From: Nonomuraea typhae
GTDB taxonomy: Bacteria > Actinomycetota > Actinomycetes > Streptosporangiales > Streptosporangiaceae
Assembly: GCF_009760925.1 (NCBI RefSeq)
Contig: NZ_VRLV01000003.1
Span: 682,001 to 746,000, forward strand
Length of the DNA: 64,000 bases
Reading direction: 5' to 3'
Shown: positions 24,305 through 32,463 of the stretch, one piece after another
How positions within the stretch are numbered: position 1 is the stretch's first letter
How the letters are laid out: each line of letters opens with the position of its first letter
Notes under the pieces: model-generated
The model's input: only the letters and a program-made list of their open reading frames with translations
What the model was told of the DNA's origin: nothing
The model's database searches: none
Position numbers and translations under genes: made by a program

Positions 24305-25414
24305 TCACGAGGCCGCCTTCGCGGGCGGCTCCTGCGCCGCGCGGGCGCGTTCCCGGTCGCGGCGGGCCACCTCCTCGCGCACCAGCGGGATCACCTCGCG
24401 CCCCACCTCGATCGCGTCCCCGAGAATGTCGTAGCCGCGCATCGAGATGATCGACACGCCCAGGTCCACGTAGTCCAGCAGCGCCTGGGCGACCTGCTCC
24501 GGGGTGCCGACCAGGGCGTTGGAGTTGCCGGCGCCGCCGGTCGCCTTGGCGGTGGCGGTCCACAGGGCCCGGTCGAAGCGCTCGCCCTGCTCGGCGATCT
24601 TCAGCAGGCGCTGGGAGCCGGCATTCTGCGGCCGGTCGCCGCCCGGCGGGACGGGCCTGCGGCGGGTGATGCGTTCCAGCGTGCGCTCCGCCTTCTCCCA
24701 GGCGAGCTTCTCGGTCGGGGCGATGATGGGGCGGAAGGCCACCTGGATGCGCGGCGGCGTGGCCCGCCCGGCCTCCTCGGCCGCCTTCTTCACGGTGGCG
24801 ATCTGCTCGGCGGTGCCGGCCAGCGGCTCGCCCCACAGGCAGTAGACGTCGGCCTCGGCGGCGCCCACCCGGTAGGCCGCGGCGGAGGAGCCGCCGAAGG
24901 AGATCGGCACCGACTCCACGGGGAAGACCTCGCTGACGAAGTCCTCGAAGCGGTAGAAGCGGCCCTCGTGGCTGAAGCGCTCGCGGCTGGTCAGCGCCCG
25001 CTTCAGGATCCGGATGTACTCGTGGGTGCGGGCGTAACGCTCGTCCTTGGGGAAGTAGTCGCCCTCGCGCCGCTGCTCGGTGTCGTTGCCGCCGGTGATG
25101 ATGTGCACGGTCAGCCGGCCGTCGGCGAACCGGTCGAGCGTGGCCAGTTGCCGCGCGGTGTGCGTGGGGAAGGTGACGCCGGGCCGGTGGGCCAGCAGCA
25201 GTTGCAGCCGCTCGGTGTGCGCGGCCACGTAGGCGGCGACCTGGTCGCCGTCCGGGCTGGCCGAGGAGTAGCCGAACAGCACCCGGTCCCAGCCGTTGTC
25301 CTCGTGGGCGCGGGCCAGGCGCAGCGTGTACTCCTTGTCCACCACCGGGCCGGTCAGCGGATCGGTCTCCGAACGGGCGTTGGTCCCGCCCATGCCGAGG
25401 AACTCAACGGGCAT
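24305..25414 (-). CDS. LLM flavin-dependent oxidoreductase, alkanesulfonate monooxygenase-like
   Basis: A 369-residue bacterial-luciferase-like protein of the SsuD type. Resemblance to FMNH2-dependent alkanesulfonate monooxygenase is visible in the start [10 protein letters not shown], the central [20 protein letters not shown], the [18 protein letters not shown] segment and the FYRFEDF motif. Such enzymes cleave C-S bonds of sulfonates or oxidise sulfones using reduced flavin from a separate reductase. No flavin reductase or ABC sulfonate importer is nearby. It overlaps the end of the preceding monooxygenase gene by 11 nt. Substrate uncertain. Confidence 0.85.
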   Translation of the reverse strand: MPVEFLGMGGTNARSETDPLTGPVVDKEYTLRLARAHEDNGWDRVLFGYSSASPDGDQVAAYVAAHTERLQLLLAHRPGVTFPTHTARQLATLDRFADGRLTVHIITGGNDTEQRREGDYFPKDERYARTHEYIRILKRALTSRERFSHEGRFYRFEDFVSEVFPVESVPISFGGSSAAAYRVGAAEADVYCLWGEPLAGTAEQIATVKKAAEEAGRATPPRIQVAFRPIIAPTEKLAWEKAERTLERITRRRPVPPGGDRPQNAGSQRLLKIAEQGERFDRALWTATAKATGGAGNSNALVGTPEQVAQALLDYVDLGVSIISMRGYDILGDAIEVGREVIPLVREEVARRDRERARAAQEPPAKAAS

Positions 25415-26534
25415 CGGTGCCGCCTTTCTGCCATGCGCGGGCCAGGAGCTCGAAGGAGCGCACGCGGTCGGCGTGCTCGTGGGTGATGGTGGTGACGAGG
25501 AGTTCGTCGGCGCCGGTGGCCTCGGCCAGGACGCGCAGCCGTTCGACGACGGTGGCGGGCGCGCCGGTGAACTGGGTCGCGACGCGATCGGCGACCAGCG
25601 CCCGCTCGGGCGTGCGCACCGCCGCCTCGGCGGGCGAGAGGAACGGCTGCGCGCCCCGCCCCGCGCGGATGTCCTCCACCCACAGCCCGTACGGCGAGGC
25701 CAGTTCCCCGGCCTCCTCGTCGGTGGGGGCGACCACGACGTCGGCCGAGACGATCACGTACGGCCGGCTCAGCACGGACGACGGCTTGAACGCCTCCCGG
25801 TAGGCGGCGACGGCCTCCAGGACGGTGGCGGGGCTGACGTGGTAGTTGGCGGCGAACGGCAGCCCGCGCTCCCCGGCCACCTGGGCGCTCTGGCCGCCGC
25901 TGCTGCCGAGGATCCAGACCTCGACCTGGGCGCCCTCGCCCGGGACGGCGTGGGCGGTGCGGCCGTCGCCGGCGGTGAAGGTGCCCTCCAGGAAGGCGAG
26001 GACGTCGTCCACCTGGCCGGCGAAGTCGGGCGTCCGCGCGCTGGGCTGCTGCAGCAGGGACGCCTGGAAGGCGAGCTGCGGGTGCCTGGCCAGCGCGGAC
26101 CAGTCGAAGGGCGGCGGGATCGTCAGCCCGCCCACCTCCCGCCACTCCCCCGGCGGCGGAGTGGCGGGAGGTGGCGTGGTGGCGGCTTCGCTCCCGCGCC
26201 GGCCGGAGCGGCCGAGGCCGAGGTCGAGGCGGCCGGGGTGGAGGGCGTCGATGAGGCCGAACTGCTCCACCACCGCCAGCGGCGTCTGGTGACCGAGCTG
26301 CACGGCGCCGGAGCCGACCCGGATGCGCCGGGTGGCGGCGGCCACCAGCGCGATGAGGACGGCGGGGGCCGAGCCGGCCACGCCGGGGGCGAAGTGGTGC
26401 TCGGCCACCCAGTAGCGGCGGTAGCCGTACTCTTCGGCCTTCTGGGCGAGGTCGAGGGTGTTGCGCAGCGCGTCGGCGGCGCCGGCGCCGGAGGTGATGG
26501 GGGCCAGGTCGAGGACGGACAGCGGGAGCGTCAT
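25404..26534 (-). CDS. LLM flavin-dependent oxidoreductase, MsnO8-like
   Basis: A 376-residue luciferase-like monooxygenase of a different subgroup from its neighbour. It starts [14 protein letters not shown] and has the FMN-binding [26 protein letters not shown] and [20 protein letters not shown] segments common to the MsnO8-like branch. The role is unknown. Its ATG overlaps the TGA of a 40-residue ORF in an ATGA arrangement, and its 3' end overlaps the SsuD-like gene, so three products are translated in sequence. A stretch at about 26145-26180 is rich in Pro/Gly codons and inserts a disordered [11 protein letters not shown] loop. Confidence 0.88.
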   Translation of the reverse strand: MTLPLSVLDLAPITSGAGAADALRNTLDLAQKAEEYGYRRYWVAEHHFAPGVAGSAPAVLIALVAAATRRIRVGSGAVQLGHQTPLAVVEQFGLIDALHPGRLDLGLGRSGRRGSEAATTPPPATPPPGEWREVGGLTIPPPFDWSALARHPQLAFQASLLQQPSARTPDFAGQVDDVLAFLEGTFTAGDGRTAHAVPGEGAQVEVWILGSSGGQSAQVAGERGLPFAANYHVSPATVLEAVAAYREAFKPSSVLSRPYVIVSADVVVAPTDEEAGELASPYGLWVEDIRAGRGAQPFLSPAEAAVRTPERALVADRVATQFTGAPATVVERLRVLAEATGADELLVTTITHEHADRVRSFELLARAWQKGGTDAR

Positions 26535-26653
26535 GCGCGGCCTCCGGGGAACGGCCTGCCGGGGATCTCCTTGTGCGGCACCGGCGCGATCTCGCTCTGG
26601 AAGGGTTCCAGGCTCTCGCGGTGGACGATCAACGTGCTCGCCGGATATTTCAC
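26531..26653 (-). CDS. Forty-residue coupled ORF of unknown function
   Basis: Its GTG lies in the GTGA overlapping the GST stop codon and its TGA lies in the ATGA overlapping the next gene's ATG. The 40 residues begin [18 protein letters not shown] and end [11 protein letters not shown]. It has three Ser/Thr clusters, five prolines in the second half and no cysteine or membrane helix. The two-sided 4-nt overlap and protein-like composition argue that it is translated, and the position could simply couple the flanking genes. No family is recognised. It could be a small partner of the monooxygenases or a peptide substrate; both are guesses. Confidence 0.5.
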   Translation of the reverse strand: MKYPASTLIVHRESLEPFQSEIAPVPHKEIPGRPFPGGRA

Positions 26654-27600
26654 CACTCGCCCCGGTGGTGCGGCTCGTCCCAGTCGGCGTCGGCGATGGG
26701 GACGTCGATGCGTTTGACGTCCGGATACTCCTCGGCCGGCCGAAGGCCGAAGGCCGTGAAGTCGGTGGTGTCGCGGAAGGCGGGCCGCTGGTAGAGGTCG
26801 CGGGCGTAGGCCCAGAGGTTCGGGAAGGCGGTCAGGGGGCGCTCGCTGATCCGGTAGGCCGGGTTGTAGCCCAGGTCGAAGCGGGCCAGCGTCACCCACA
26901 GCCGCACGTCGGCCTCGGTCGGCTGGTTGCCGACGAGGTAGCGCCGCTCGCCCAGGTGCGCGTCCAGGCGCTCGAAGGCGGCCACGACGCGCCGGCGCCG
27001 CTCGTCGTAGTCCTCCTGGGTGCGCGCCGTGCCCACGCGGCCTGCGCCGTGGTTGATCTCGCGCAGGATCTCGTCGTTGCGGGCGTCGATCTGGACGCGC
27101 AGCTCCGCCGGGTACAACCGCACCCCGGGATCGGCCCAGCGCTCGAACCGGGTGGCCAGGTCGATGGTGATGTCCGGGTAGTGGTTGCTGACGATCCGCC
27201 CGCTGACGCGGTCCCACAGCACCGGCACCGAGATGTGCCCGGCGTATCCGGGCTCGGTGGCGTCGTACGCCTGCTCCAGGAAGGCGAAGCCGTTCACCGG
27301 GTCGGCGCCGCGCCGCTCGCGGAAGGCCCAGCCGCGTCCGTCACGCTCGTCGTCGACGTACGACAGGCCGACCACGTCGTCGAGCCCGGCCAGCGTGCGC
27401 ACGATGGCCGCGCGCTGCGCCCAGGGGCACAGGTGAGCGGCGTAAAGGTGGTAACGCCCCGGCTCCGCCGGATGGTGCTCACCGCCGATGCGCCCCTGGA
27501 AGGGGTAGAGGGGGCGGTTCCATTCCGGCGAGGTGTGCAGGCGGCCCGTTCCGTAGGCGCCATAGGCTGCCGGGTCGGCGGGCGGGGCGAAGACGGTCAT
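26650..27600 (-). CDS. Xi-class glutathione S-transferase (glutathionyl-hydroquinone reductase-like)
   Basis: The 316-residue protein matches the xi class of the GST superfamily. A thioredoxin-fold N-terminal domain contains the catalytic LCPWAQR with Cys58, followed by [21 protein letters not shown], and the helical C-terminal domain carries [22 protein letters not shown]. These enzymes reduce glutathionyl- or related thiol-hydroquinone adducts. Actinomycetes use mycothiol rather than glutathione, so the physiological thiol is probably mycothiol. The ATG has an excellent AGGAGAGGAG site and a TTGACA/TACCGT promoter. It heads an overlapping operon with a 40-aa ORF and two flavin monooxygenases. 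Confidence 0.9.
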   Translation of the reverse strand: MTVFAPPADPAAYGAYGTGRLHTSPEWNRPLYPFQGRIGGEHHPAEPGRYHLYAAHLCPWAQRAAIVRTLAGLDDVVGLSYVDDERDGRGWAFRERRGADPVNGFAFLEQAYDATEPGYAGHISVPVLWDRVSGRIVSNHYPDITIDLATRFERWADPGVRLYPAELRVQIDARNDEILREINHGAGRVGTARTQEDYDERRRRVVAAFERLDAHLGERRYLVGNQPTEADVRLWVTLARFDLGYNPAYRISERPLTAFPNLWAYARDLYQRPAFRDTTDFTAFGLRPAEEYPDVKRIDVPIADADWDEPHHRGEW

Positions 27601-27614
27601 CAGGGCTCCTCTCC

Positions 27615-27657
27615 TATTACCTATATAAACGGTAGGAAAAGGAGCTTTATATGTCAA
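27615..27657 (-). promoter_or_regulatory. Promoter and TACC/GGTA inverted repeat before the GST operon
   Basis: On the minus strand a perfect TTGACA (27652-27657) is separated by 17 nt from TACCGT (27629-27634). The -10 box is the right half of an inverted repeat TACC-n9-GGTA (27618-27634) with an A/T-rich centre, a plausible repressor site. The -35 box overlaps the stop codon of the upstream LanC-like gene. Confidence 0.65.
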
Positions 27658-28973
27658 TGCATGAATACCGGCGCCGGGATGGCGGGGAACGGGTTGTCCG
27701 GCAGCAGGATCACCCTGCGCGTCTCCCCCTCCCGCTCGGCCGCGTCGAGATGCAGCAACGCCGCCCCGATCCCGGCCGCGCCGACCATGTACCCGGTGTC
27801 CGCGCTCACCTCGCCCGGCCGCAGCCGCCGGTACGCCTGGTACCACCGGTGCCCCCGCCCGTCGTGCCCCGTCGCCCGGCCCACGAGGTGCTCGGCCAGC
27901 GTGCGGGCGAACTCCAGGTACGGCTCGCGCCCGGTCGCCGCCCAGAGCCCCACGAACAGCTCCACCAGCCCCGCCGTCCCGCAGCACTGGCAGGCGGTGT
28001 TCCAGTACCCGTTGGTCTGCCGGTACGGCACGCCGCTGGCGATGATCCCGGCGGCCAGGCGCTCGGCCCAGTCGAGGTCGCCCGGATCGCCGGCGACGCG
28101 GTAGAGCTCGTAGAACATCCTGGCCACCCCGGCCGAGCCGGAGCAGTAGCCGAGATAGTGCAGCCCGCGCCCGTGCGGCACGTGGTGGGGAACGAAGGCG
28201 GAGCGGCCGTTCAGCACCGCGATCGAGCGCACGAAGCCCGCGCCGCGCCGGGCGGCCTCCAGGAACCGGTCCTCGCCGGTGACCCCGTGGAGCCGGGCGA
28301 GAAGGAACGCGGTGCCGGCCGTACCGCCGAGAAAGCCGGGCGTGACGGCGTCGGCCGGGATGCCGGGGCAGTCGCCGAACTGATGCCCGGGCACGGCGGC
28401 GCCGGCGATGCGCTCGCCGGCCTCCAGGGCGATCTGCTCGTAGGCGGGCACGCCGAGCATGGTCGCGGCGCGCAGCAGGCCGAGCACGATGCCTCCGTCG
28501 CCGCGCTGGGCCGGCTCACTGGACCAGCCCGGCCCGCCGGGCAGGGAGCGCGCGGCGGCCACGATGCGGTCGGCGGCGGCGCGGGCCTCCTCCTCCAGGC
28601 GTTCCTCGCCGAGCACCCATCCGGCCTCGGTCAGGGCGAAGACGATGCCGCTCAGGCCGTGGTAGAGCGTGAGGTCGCGCTGCTCGCGCCAGGTGGCGGC
28701 CAGGTACCGCGCGCCGCATCGGGCCTCTTCCAGGTACGCCTCGTGGCCGGTGGCGGCGGCCAGTTCGAGGAAGAACACCACGATGCCGGCGGCGCCCGCG
28801 TAGAGTGAGGCCGGCTCAGCCGCGACGGCCGCGCGGCCGCGGCGGTCGGGGTTGGCCTGCCAGCGCCGCCCGCGCTCGTCGTCGTGGGCGGCGGTCCGGA
28901 TCCAGCGTCCGGCCAGGATGGCCGCGTTCAGCGAGGTGGTCCGCTCGTGGCTCACCCTCCGACTATCCCACAC
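27654..28973 (-). CDS. Stand-alone LanC-like protein with altered active site
   Basis: A 439-residue alpha-toroid protein built of repeated G-x-x-G segments (YHGLSGIVFAL, LGGTAGTAFLL, YCSGSAGVARMF, CCGTAGLVELF, VGAAGIGAALL), as in the LanC lanthionine cyclases. Zinc ligands would be Cys277, Cys330 and Cys331; true LanC enzymes have Cys, Cys and His in these places. The segment that normally holds the catalytic histidine reads LGGTAG. No LanB dehydratase or Cys-containing precursor is nearby, so lanthipeptide cyclisation is unlikely. The adjacent GST recalls LanC-like proteins that act on thiol adducts. ATG at 28973 was taken; a GTG at 28955 is possible. Confidence 0.75.
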   Translation of the reverse strand: MWDSRRVSHERTTSLNAAILAGRWIRTAAHDDERGRRWQANPDRRGRAAVAAEPASLYAGAAGIVVFFLELAAATGHEAYLEEARCGARYLAATWREQRDLTLYHGLSGIVFALTEAGWVLGEERLEEEARAAADRIVAAARSLPGGPGWSSEPAQRGDGGIVLGLLRAATMLGVPAYEQIALEAGERIAGAAVPGHQFGDCPGIPADAVTPGFLGGTAGTAFLLARLHGVTGEDRFLEAARRGAGFVRSIAVLNGRSAFVPHHVPHGRGLHYLGYCSGSAGVARMFYELYRVAGDPGDLDWAERLAAGIIASGVPYRQTNGYWNTACQCCGTAGLVELFVGLWAATGREPYLEFARTLAEHLVGRATGHDGRGHRWYQAYRRLRPGEVSADTGYMVGAAGIGAALLHLDAAEREGETRRVILLPDNPFPAIPAPVFMH

Positions 28974-29036
28974 ATCTGGTAGGAAATTAAGGTATTAAGG
29001 CCGTACCGTCCCGCGCGACGAGGGCGGGAAGCGGGC

Positions 29037-29894
29037 TCAGACCGCCAGGCGGGCGAGCACCCGGGCGAACTCGGCGGGCGGCGTGACCACGAGGCGGGTC
29101 TGGCCCGAGCGCAGCACGATGTCGGCCCGGATGTGCGTCAGCCGGTCCTCGTGCCACCAGTACACCTGGTCGCTCAGGCCGTCGGTGCGGGCCGCGTACA
29201 GGCGCAGGCGCTCGATCGCGCGCACGACGCCGAGACCGTCCACCGGGTGCAGCAGGAGCGTGTAGGGGTCGGGCAGCACCACCAGCACGCCGTCCGCGGG
29301 CACGGGCACGTACGCCGGCAGCCAGCGCAGGTGGGTGGGCGCGGTGGGCGTCGGCCCGGTCAGGCGGGTGACGGGCGTGCCGGACAGCTCGATCGTCTCG
29401 ACCGTCAGCCGCTCGTCCGCGCGCACGTTGCCGGTGGCCAGCTCCAGCGCCTTGCCCGACGGCAGCGGCCAGCAGCCGGCCTCCTCCGGGCGGATCAGCC
29501 GGGGGCCCACGGTCAGCAGCTCGACCAGGTCCCCGTTGAGGTGGCGGCCGACCACGCGGGTCAGGTCGGCGATCGCGTCCACGGCCTCGACGCGGGTGCG
29601 CAGCAGAGGCCGCACCTGCTCCAGGTCGCAGAAGTCGATCAGCTCGCCGGAGACCGCGTTGGCCAGGTGCTCGGAGACCAGGGTCGGCCAGTCCTCGCGG
29701 GCGCGCCGCCCGGCCTCGCGGCGCAGGCCGGTCAGGCGGACCAGGATGCGGCGCTCGGCGACGAGGGTCAGCGAGGCGCCGTCGGCGGCGAAGTCGCAGT
29801 CGTATCCGAGGGAGTCGGCCACGAGAGCGAGAAGGGAGTCGAGGTCGACGTCCTCGGGGCGGCGGGGGGACGAGTCACGCCTGAAGAATTTCAC
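29037..29894 (-). CDS. Hypothetical cytoplasmic protein
   Basis: A 285-residue soluble protein starting MKFFRRDSSPRRPEDVDLDS. There is no signal peptide or membrane segment. It has alternating helices and strands; the C-terminal half contains LRWLPAYVPVPADGVLVVLP, ERLRLYAARTDGLSDQVYWW and IRADIVLRSGQTRLVV, suggesting a beta-rich domain that ends each strand in conserved Arg/Val pairs. I do not recognise the family. It lies 63 nt upstream of the LanC-like gene on the same strand and 42 nt after the S66 peptidase gene, so it may belong to either transcript. Confidence 0.7.
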   Translation of the reverse strand: MKFFRRDSSPRRPEDVDLDSLLALVADSLGYDCDFAADGASLTLVAERRILVRLTGLRREAGRRAREDWPTLVSEHLANAVSGELIDFCDLEQVRPLLRTRVEAVDAIADLTRVVGRHLNGDLVELLTVGPRLIRPEEAGCWPLPSGKALELATGNVRADERLTVETIELSGTPVTRLTGPTPTAPTHLRWLPAYVPVPADGVLVVLPDPYTLLLHPVDGLGVVRAIERLRLYAARTDGLSDQVYWWHEDRLTHIRADIVLRSGQTRLVVTPPAEFARVLARLAV

Positions 29895-29936
29895 GCGGTC
29901 TGCCCCCTCATGCCGGTTTCGTCCCTACCGTTTCTC

Positions 29937-30824
29937 CTACCTTGCCGCGTCGACATTGCTGAACCGACCAGCCAGCGAGCACGATTCGGTATCGATAGCA
30001 CCAAGCGCACCAAGCCAGATGCTCAGCGTACGGCCCCCGTGCCCGACGGGAAGCCCGGCCAGCACGGGAACGCCGAGCGGGAGCAGACGATCACGCAGCA
30101 CCGGATAGACGTCCCCGCACTCCTCCCAGGTGCCGAGCGCAAAGCCGCGCACTCCGTCGAAGGCCCCTGCCAGCAGCAGTTGCGTGAGCATGCGATCGAC
30201 CCGGTAAGGCTCCTCTCCCACATCCTCCAAAAACACGATATTTCCGGTAAAGCGGGGCGACCAGCGGGTTCCGCACAGCGAGGCCAGCAACGACAGGTTC
30301 CCGCCCGCCACGACCCCGCTCACCGGCCCGGCCCCCGGAGAAAGTATCCCGGAGCCGGTCACCGACCAGGCCCGCCCCTCCAGCGCCCCGGTGAGCGACT
30401 CCCAGGTGGCCCGCTCCTCCTCGAAGGGCACGCAGCCCGGCATGGGCCCGTGCAGCGTCGGCGCCCCCAGCTCCAGGTGGAAGGCGTGGTGCAGCGCCGT
30501 CACGTCGCTGAAGCCCACCAGCGTCTTGGGCCCGGCCGCCCGCATCGCCGCCCAGTCCAGCAGGCCCAGGACCCTGGCCGCGCCGTACCCTCCCCGGGCG
30601 CAGAACACCGTCGACACGGCCGGATCGCACCAGGCGCCTTGCAGGTCGGCGGCGCGCGCCCGGTCGGAGCCGGCCAGGTAGCCCAGTTCCTGCCGGTCCA
30701 GCGCGTACGGGCCCACCACGACCTTCACGCCGAGCCGTTCGAGGGCCACGACTCCCCGCTGGAGCAGGATCGGATCGGGCGGGCCTGAGGGCGAGACGAC
30801 GGCGACGGTGTCACCGGGCCGCAT
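29937..30824 (-). CDS. LD-carboxypeptidase (peptidase family S66)
   Basis: S66 enzymes remove the terminal D-alanine of tetrapeptide stems during peptidoglycan recycling, or cleave related peptides such as microcin C. The 295-residue protein starts DTVAVVSPSGP, has the FCARGGYGAARVL motif, the nucleophile serine in VGFSDVTAL, and the C-terminal FLEDVGEEPYRVDRML carrying the catalytic glutamate; the histidine lies near the end. No signal peptide, so it acts in the cytoplasm. The start overlaps the sirtuin stop by 14 nt, indicating cotranscription with it. Confidence 0.92.
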   Translation of the reverse strand: MRPGDTVAVVSPSGPPDPILLQRGVVALERLGVKVVVGPYALDRQELGYLAGSDRARAADLQGAWCDPAVSTVFCARGGYGAARVLGLLDWAAMRAAGPKTLVGFSDVTALHHAFHLELGAPTLHGPMPGCVPFEEERATWESLTGALEGRAWSVTGSGILSPGAGPVSGVVAGGNLSLLASLCGTRWSPRFTGNIVFLEDVGEEPYRVDRMLTQLLLAGAFDGVRGFALGTWEECGDVYPVLRDRLLPLGVPVLAGLPVGHGGRTLSIWLGALGAIDTESCSLAGRFSNVDAAR

Positions 30825-31536
30825 CGATCAGCTCCTTCACCAGCGCCGGCAGCGCCTGCCCGATCGGCTCGCGGACCACCTCGCCGGCGTAGTCGTCGTA
30901 GGGGGTGGGCTGGGCGTTCATGATGATCAGGCGGGCTCCGGCGTCGACCGCCTCGCCGCACAGTCCGGCGGCCGGCTGCACGGTCAGCGAGGTGCCGACG
31001 GCCAGGAAGAGGTCGCAGGAGCGGGCCGCCTGCAGCGCGGCGTGCAGCACGAGCGGCCTGAGCGACTGGCCGAAGGAGATCGTGTCGGCCTTCTGGATGC
31101 CGCCGCAGTCCGGGCAGGGCGGGTCGTCCTCCCCCGCCGCGACCCGGTCCAGCACCTCGCGCATCGGCGTGCGCAGGCCGCAGGACATGCAGACGACGTG
31201 GAAGAGCGTGCCGTGCAGCTCGATGACCTTGTCCGGCGAGCTGCCCGCCCGCTGGTGCAGCTCGTCGATGTTCTGGGTGACCAGGGCGCGCAGCAGCCCG
31301 GCACGTTCCAGCTCGACCAGGGCGTCGTGCCCGGCGTTCGGCTGGGCGGCCCAGGCGGCGTGGTCGCGCCGGCCGATCCACGAGCGCCGCCGGACTCCGG
31401 CGTCGGCCATGTAGGTGTCGATGGTGTACAGCTCCTGCGCCGCGGGGTCCTTCGTCCAGACGCCCTGGGGGCCGCGGAAGTCGGGGATTCCGGAATCCGT
31501 GGAGATTCCCGCCCCGGTCAACACAGTCACCGACAT
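30811..31536 (-). CDS. Sirtuin-type NAD-dependent protein deacylase
   Basis: A 241-residue sirtuin that removes acyl groups from lysines with NAD. The NAD site is TGAGISTDSGIPDFRG at residues 7-22; TQNIDELHQRAG and the catalytic histidine ELHG follow, then a zinc ribbon CxSC (VCMSCGLR) and CPDCGG, and GTSLTVQPA. The 241-residue length is typical for class U/III bacterial CobB forms. AGGTGAG precedes the ATG at 31536. It overlaps the S66 peptidase start by 14 nt and diverges from the sulfotransferase gene over 42 nt. Confidence 0.94.
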   Translation of the reverse strand: MSVTVLTGAGISTDSGIPDFRGPQGVWTKDPAAQELYTIDTYMADAGVRRRSWIGRRDHAAWAAQPNAGHDALVELERAGLLRALVTQNIDELHQRAGSSPDKVIELHGTLFHVVCMSCGLRTPMREVLDRVAAGEDDPPCPDCGGIQKADTISFGQSLRPLVLHAALQAARSCDLFLAVGTSLTVQPAAGLCGEAVDAGARLIIMNAQPTPYDDYAGEVVREPIGQALPALVKELIDAAR

Positions 31537-31578
31537 TGGCTCGCTCACCTGGCAAACGGTGCCACACTTGACTCCCGT

Positions 31579-32463
31579 ATGCGACTCCCGCCCCACATCC
31601 TCGTGGTCAACGGCATCAAGGTCCGCCGCCCGGTGTTCGTGCTGGGCGCCCCGCATTCGGGTGCGGACCTGGTGGCGCGCGCGTTGAAACGTTCCCCCGG
31701 CTTTCACGTGACCATGGGACGGCCGTGCGTGGCCCACGTGCTGTACGCCTTCGCCCGCAAGCCGTCCATCGCGCGGAGCAGCGGCGCGGCCCGCGTGCTG
31801 CGCGACGCGCTGGCCGAGTCGTGGCAGGTGCTGCGCGACTCGTGCGGGACGTGCCCGGACACCTGCCGCGAGGCGGGCGGGGTGACCGGCCTGGGCCCCT
31901 GCGTGGCCACCAACACGGTGACCCGTTTCGGCGACGCCGGCCCCGATCTTCTCTACAGCGCGCCCGTGCTGCAGCGCGCCTTCCCCGACGCGCGCTTCGT
32001 CCAGCTGATCCGCGACGGGCGCGACGTGGCCGCCGACATGCTCGACGACCCCGCGTGCCTGGCCTGGTTCCGGCCGGTGATGCTGGCCGAGGGCACCGAG
32101 TTCCCCAACGACTTCCTCGGCCTCAAGCGCGACGAGCACGGCGAGCGCTGGAAGGACCTGCCCGTCGCGGGCAAGTCGGCGCTGCGCTGGCGCAGCGCGG
32201 TCCGCCTCAGCGCCTCCCTGCGCCGCGACCTGCCCGCCGAGCAGTTGCTGACGCTGCGCTACGAGGACCTCGTCCTGCGCCCGGCCCGGTCGGTCGCCGG
32301 GCTGGGCGAGTTCCTGGAGACGCGCGTGTCGAAGGTCGCCCTGTACGGCCGGCGCGTCCCGGAGGTCGGCTCCTGGCGCACCCGGCTGCGCCCCGGCGAC
32401 CGGGCGCTGGTGGAGAAGGTGGCCAAGGACGAGCTCACCCGGCTGGGCTACCTGTCGAGCTGA
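31579..32463 (+). CDS. Sulfotransferase family protein
   Basis: A 294-residue PAPS-dependent sulfotransferase-like protein. The 5'-phosphosulfate loop appears as FVLGAPHSGADLVARAL (residues 20-36) and the 3'-phosphate contact in FVQLIRDGRDVAADML, with a later LLTLRYEDLVLRPARSV that often follows in the fold. Conserved Cys residues cluster in DSCGTCPDTCREAGG, unusual for the family and possibly a metal site or disulfides. The substrate is unknown. The last 29 nt overlap the convergent ABC exporter gene. The ATG at 31579 follows CACACTTGACTCCC, lacking a strong ribosome site. Confidence 0.75.
   Translation: MRLPPHILVVNGIKVRRPVFVLGAPHSGADLVARALKRSPGFHVTMGRPCVAHVLYAFARKPSIARSSGAARVLRDALAESWQVLRDSCGTCPDTCREAGGVTGLGPCVATNTVTRFGDAGPDLLYSAPVLQRAFPDARFVQLIRDGRDVAADMLDDPACLAWFRPVMLAEGTEFPNDFLGLKRDEHGERWKDLPVAGKSALRWRSAVRLSASLRRDLPAEQLLTLRYEDLVLRPARSVAGLGEFLETRVSKVALYGRRVPEVGSWRTRLRPGDRALVEKVAKDELTRLGYLSS

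Noticed and set aside
26531..26653. Forty-aa ORF as a lanthipeptide precursor for the LanC-like protein
   Set aside because: No cysteine is present, and there is no dehydratase; the LanC-like protein lacks the catalytic histidine.
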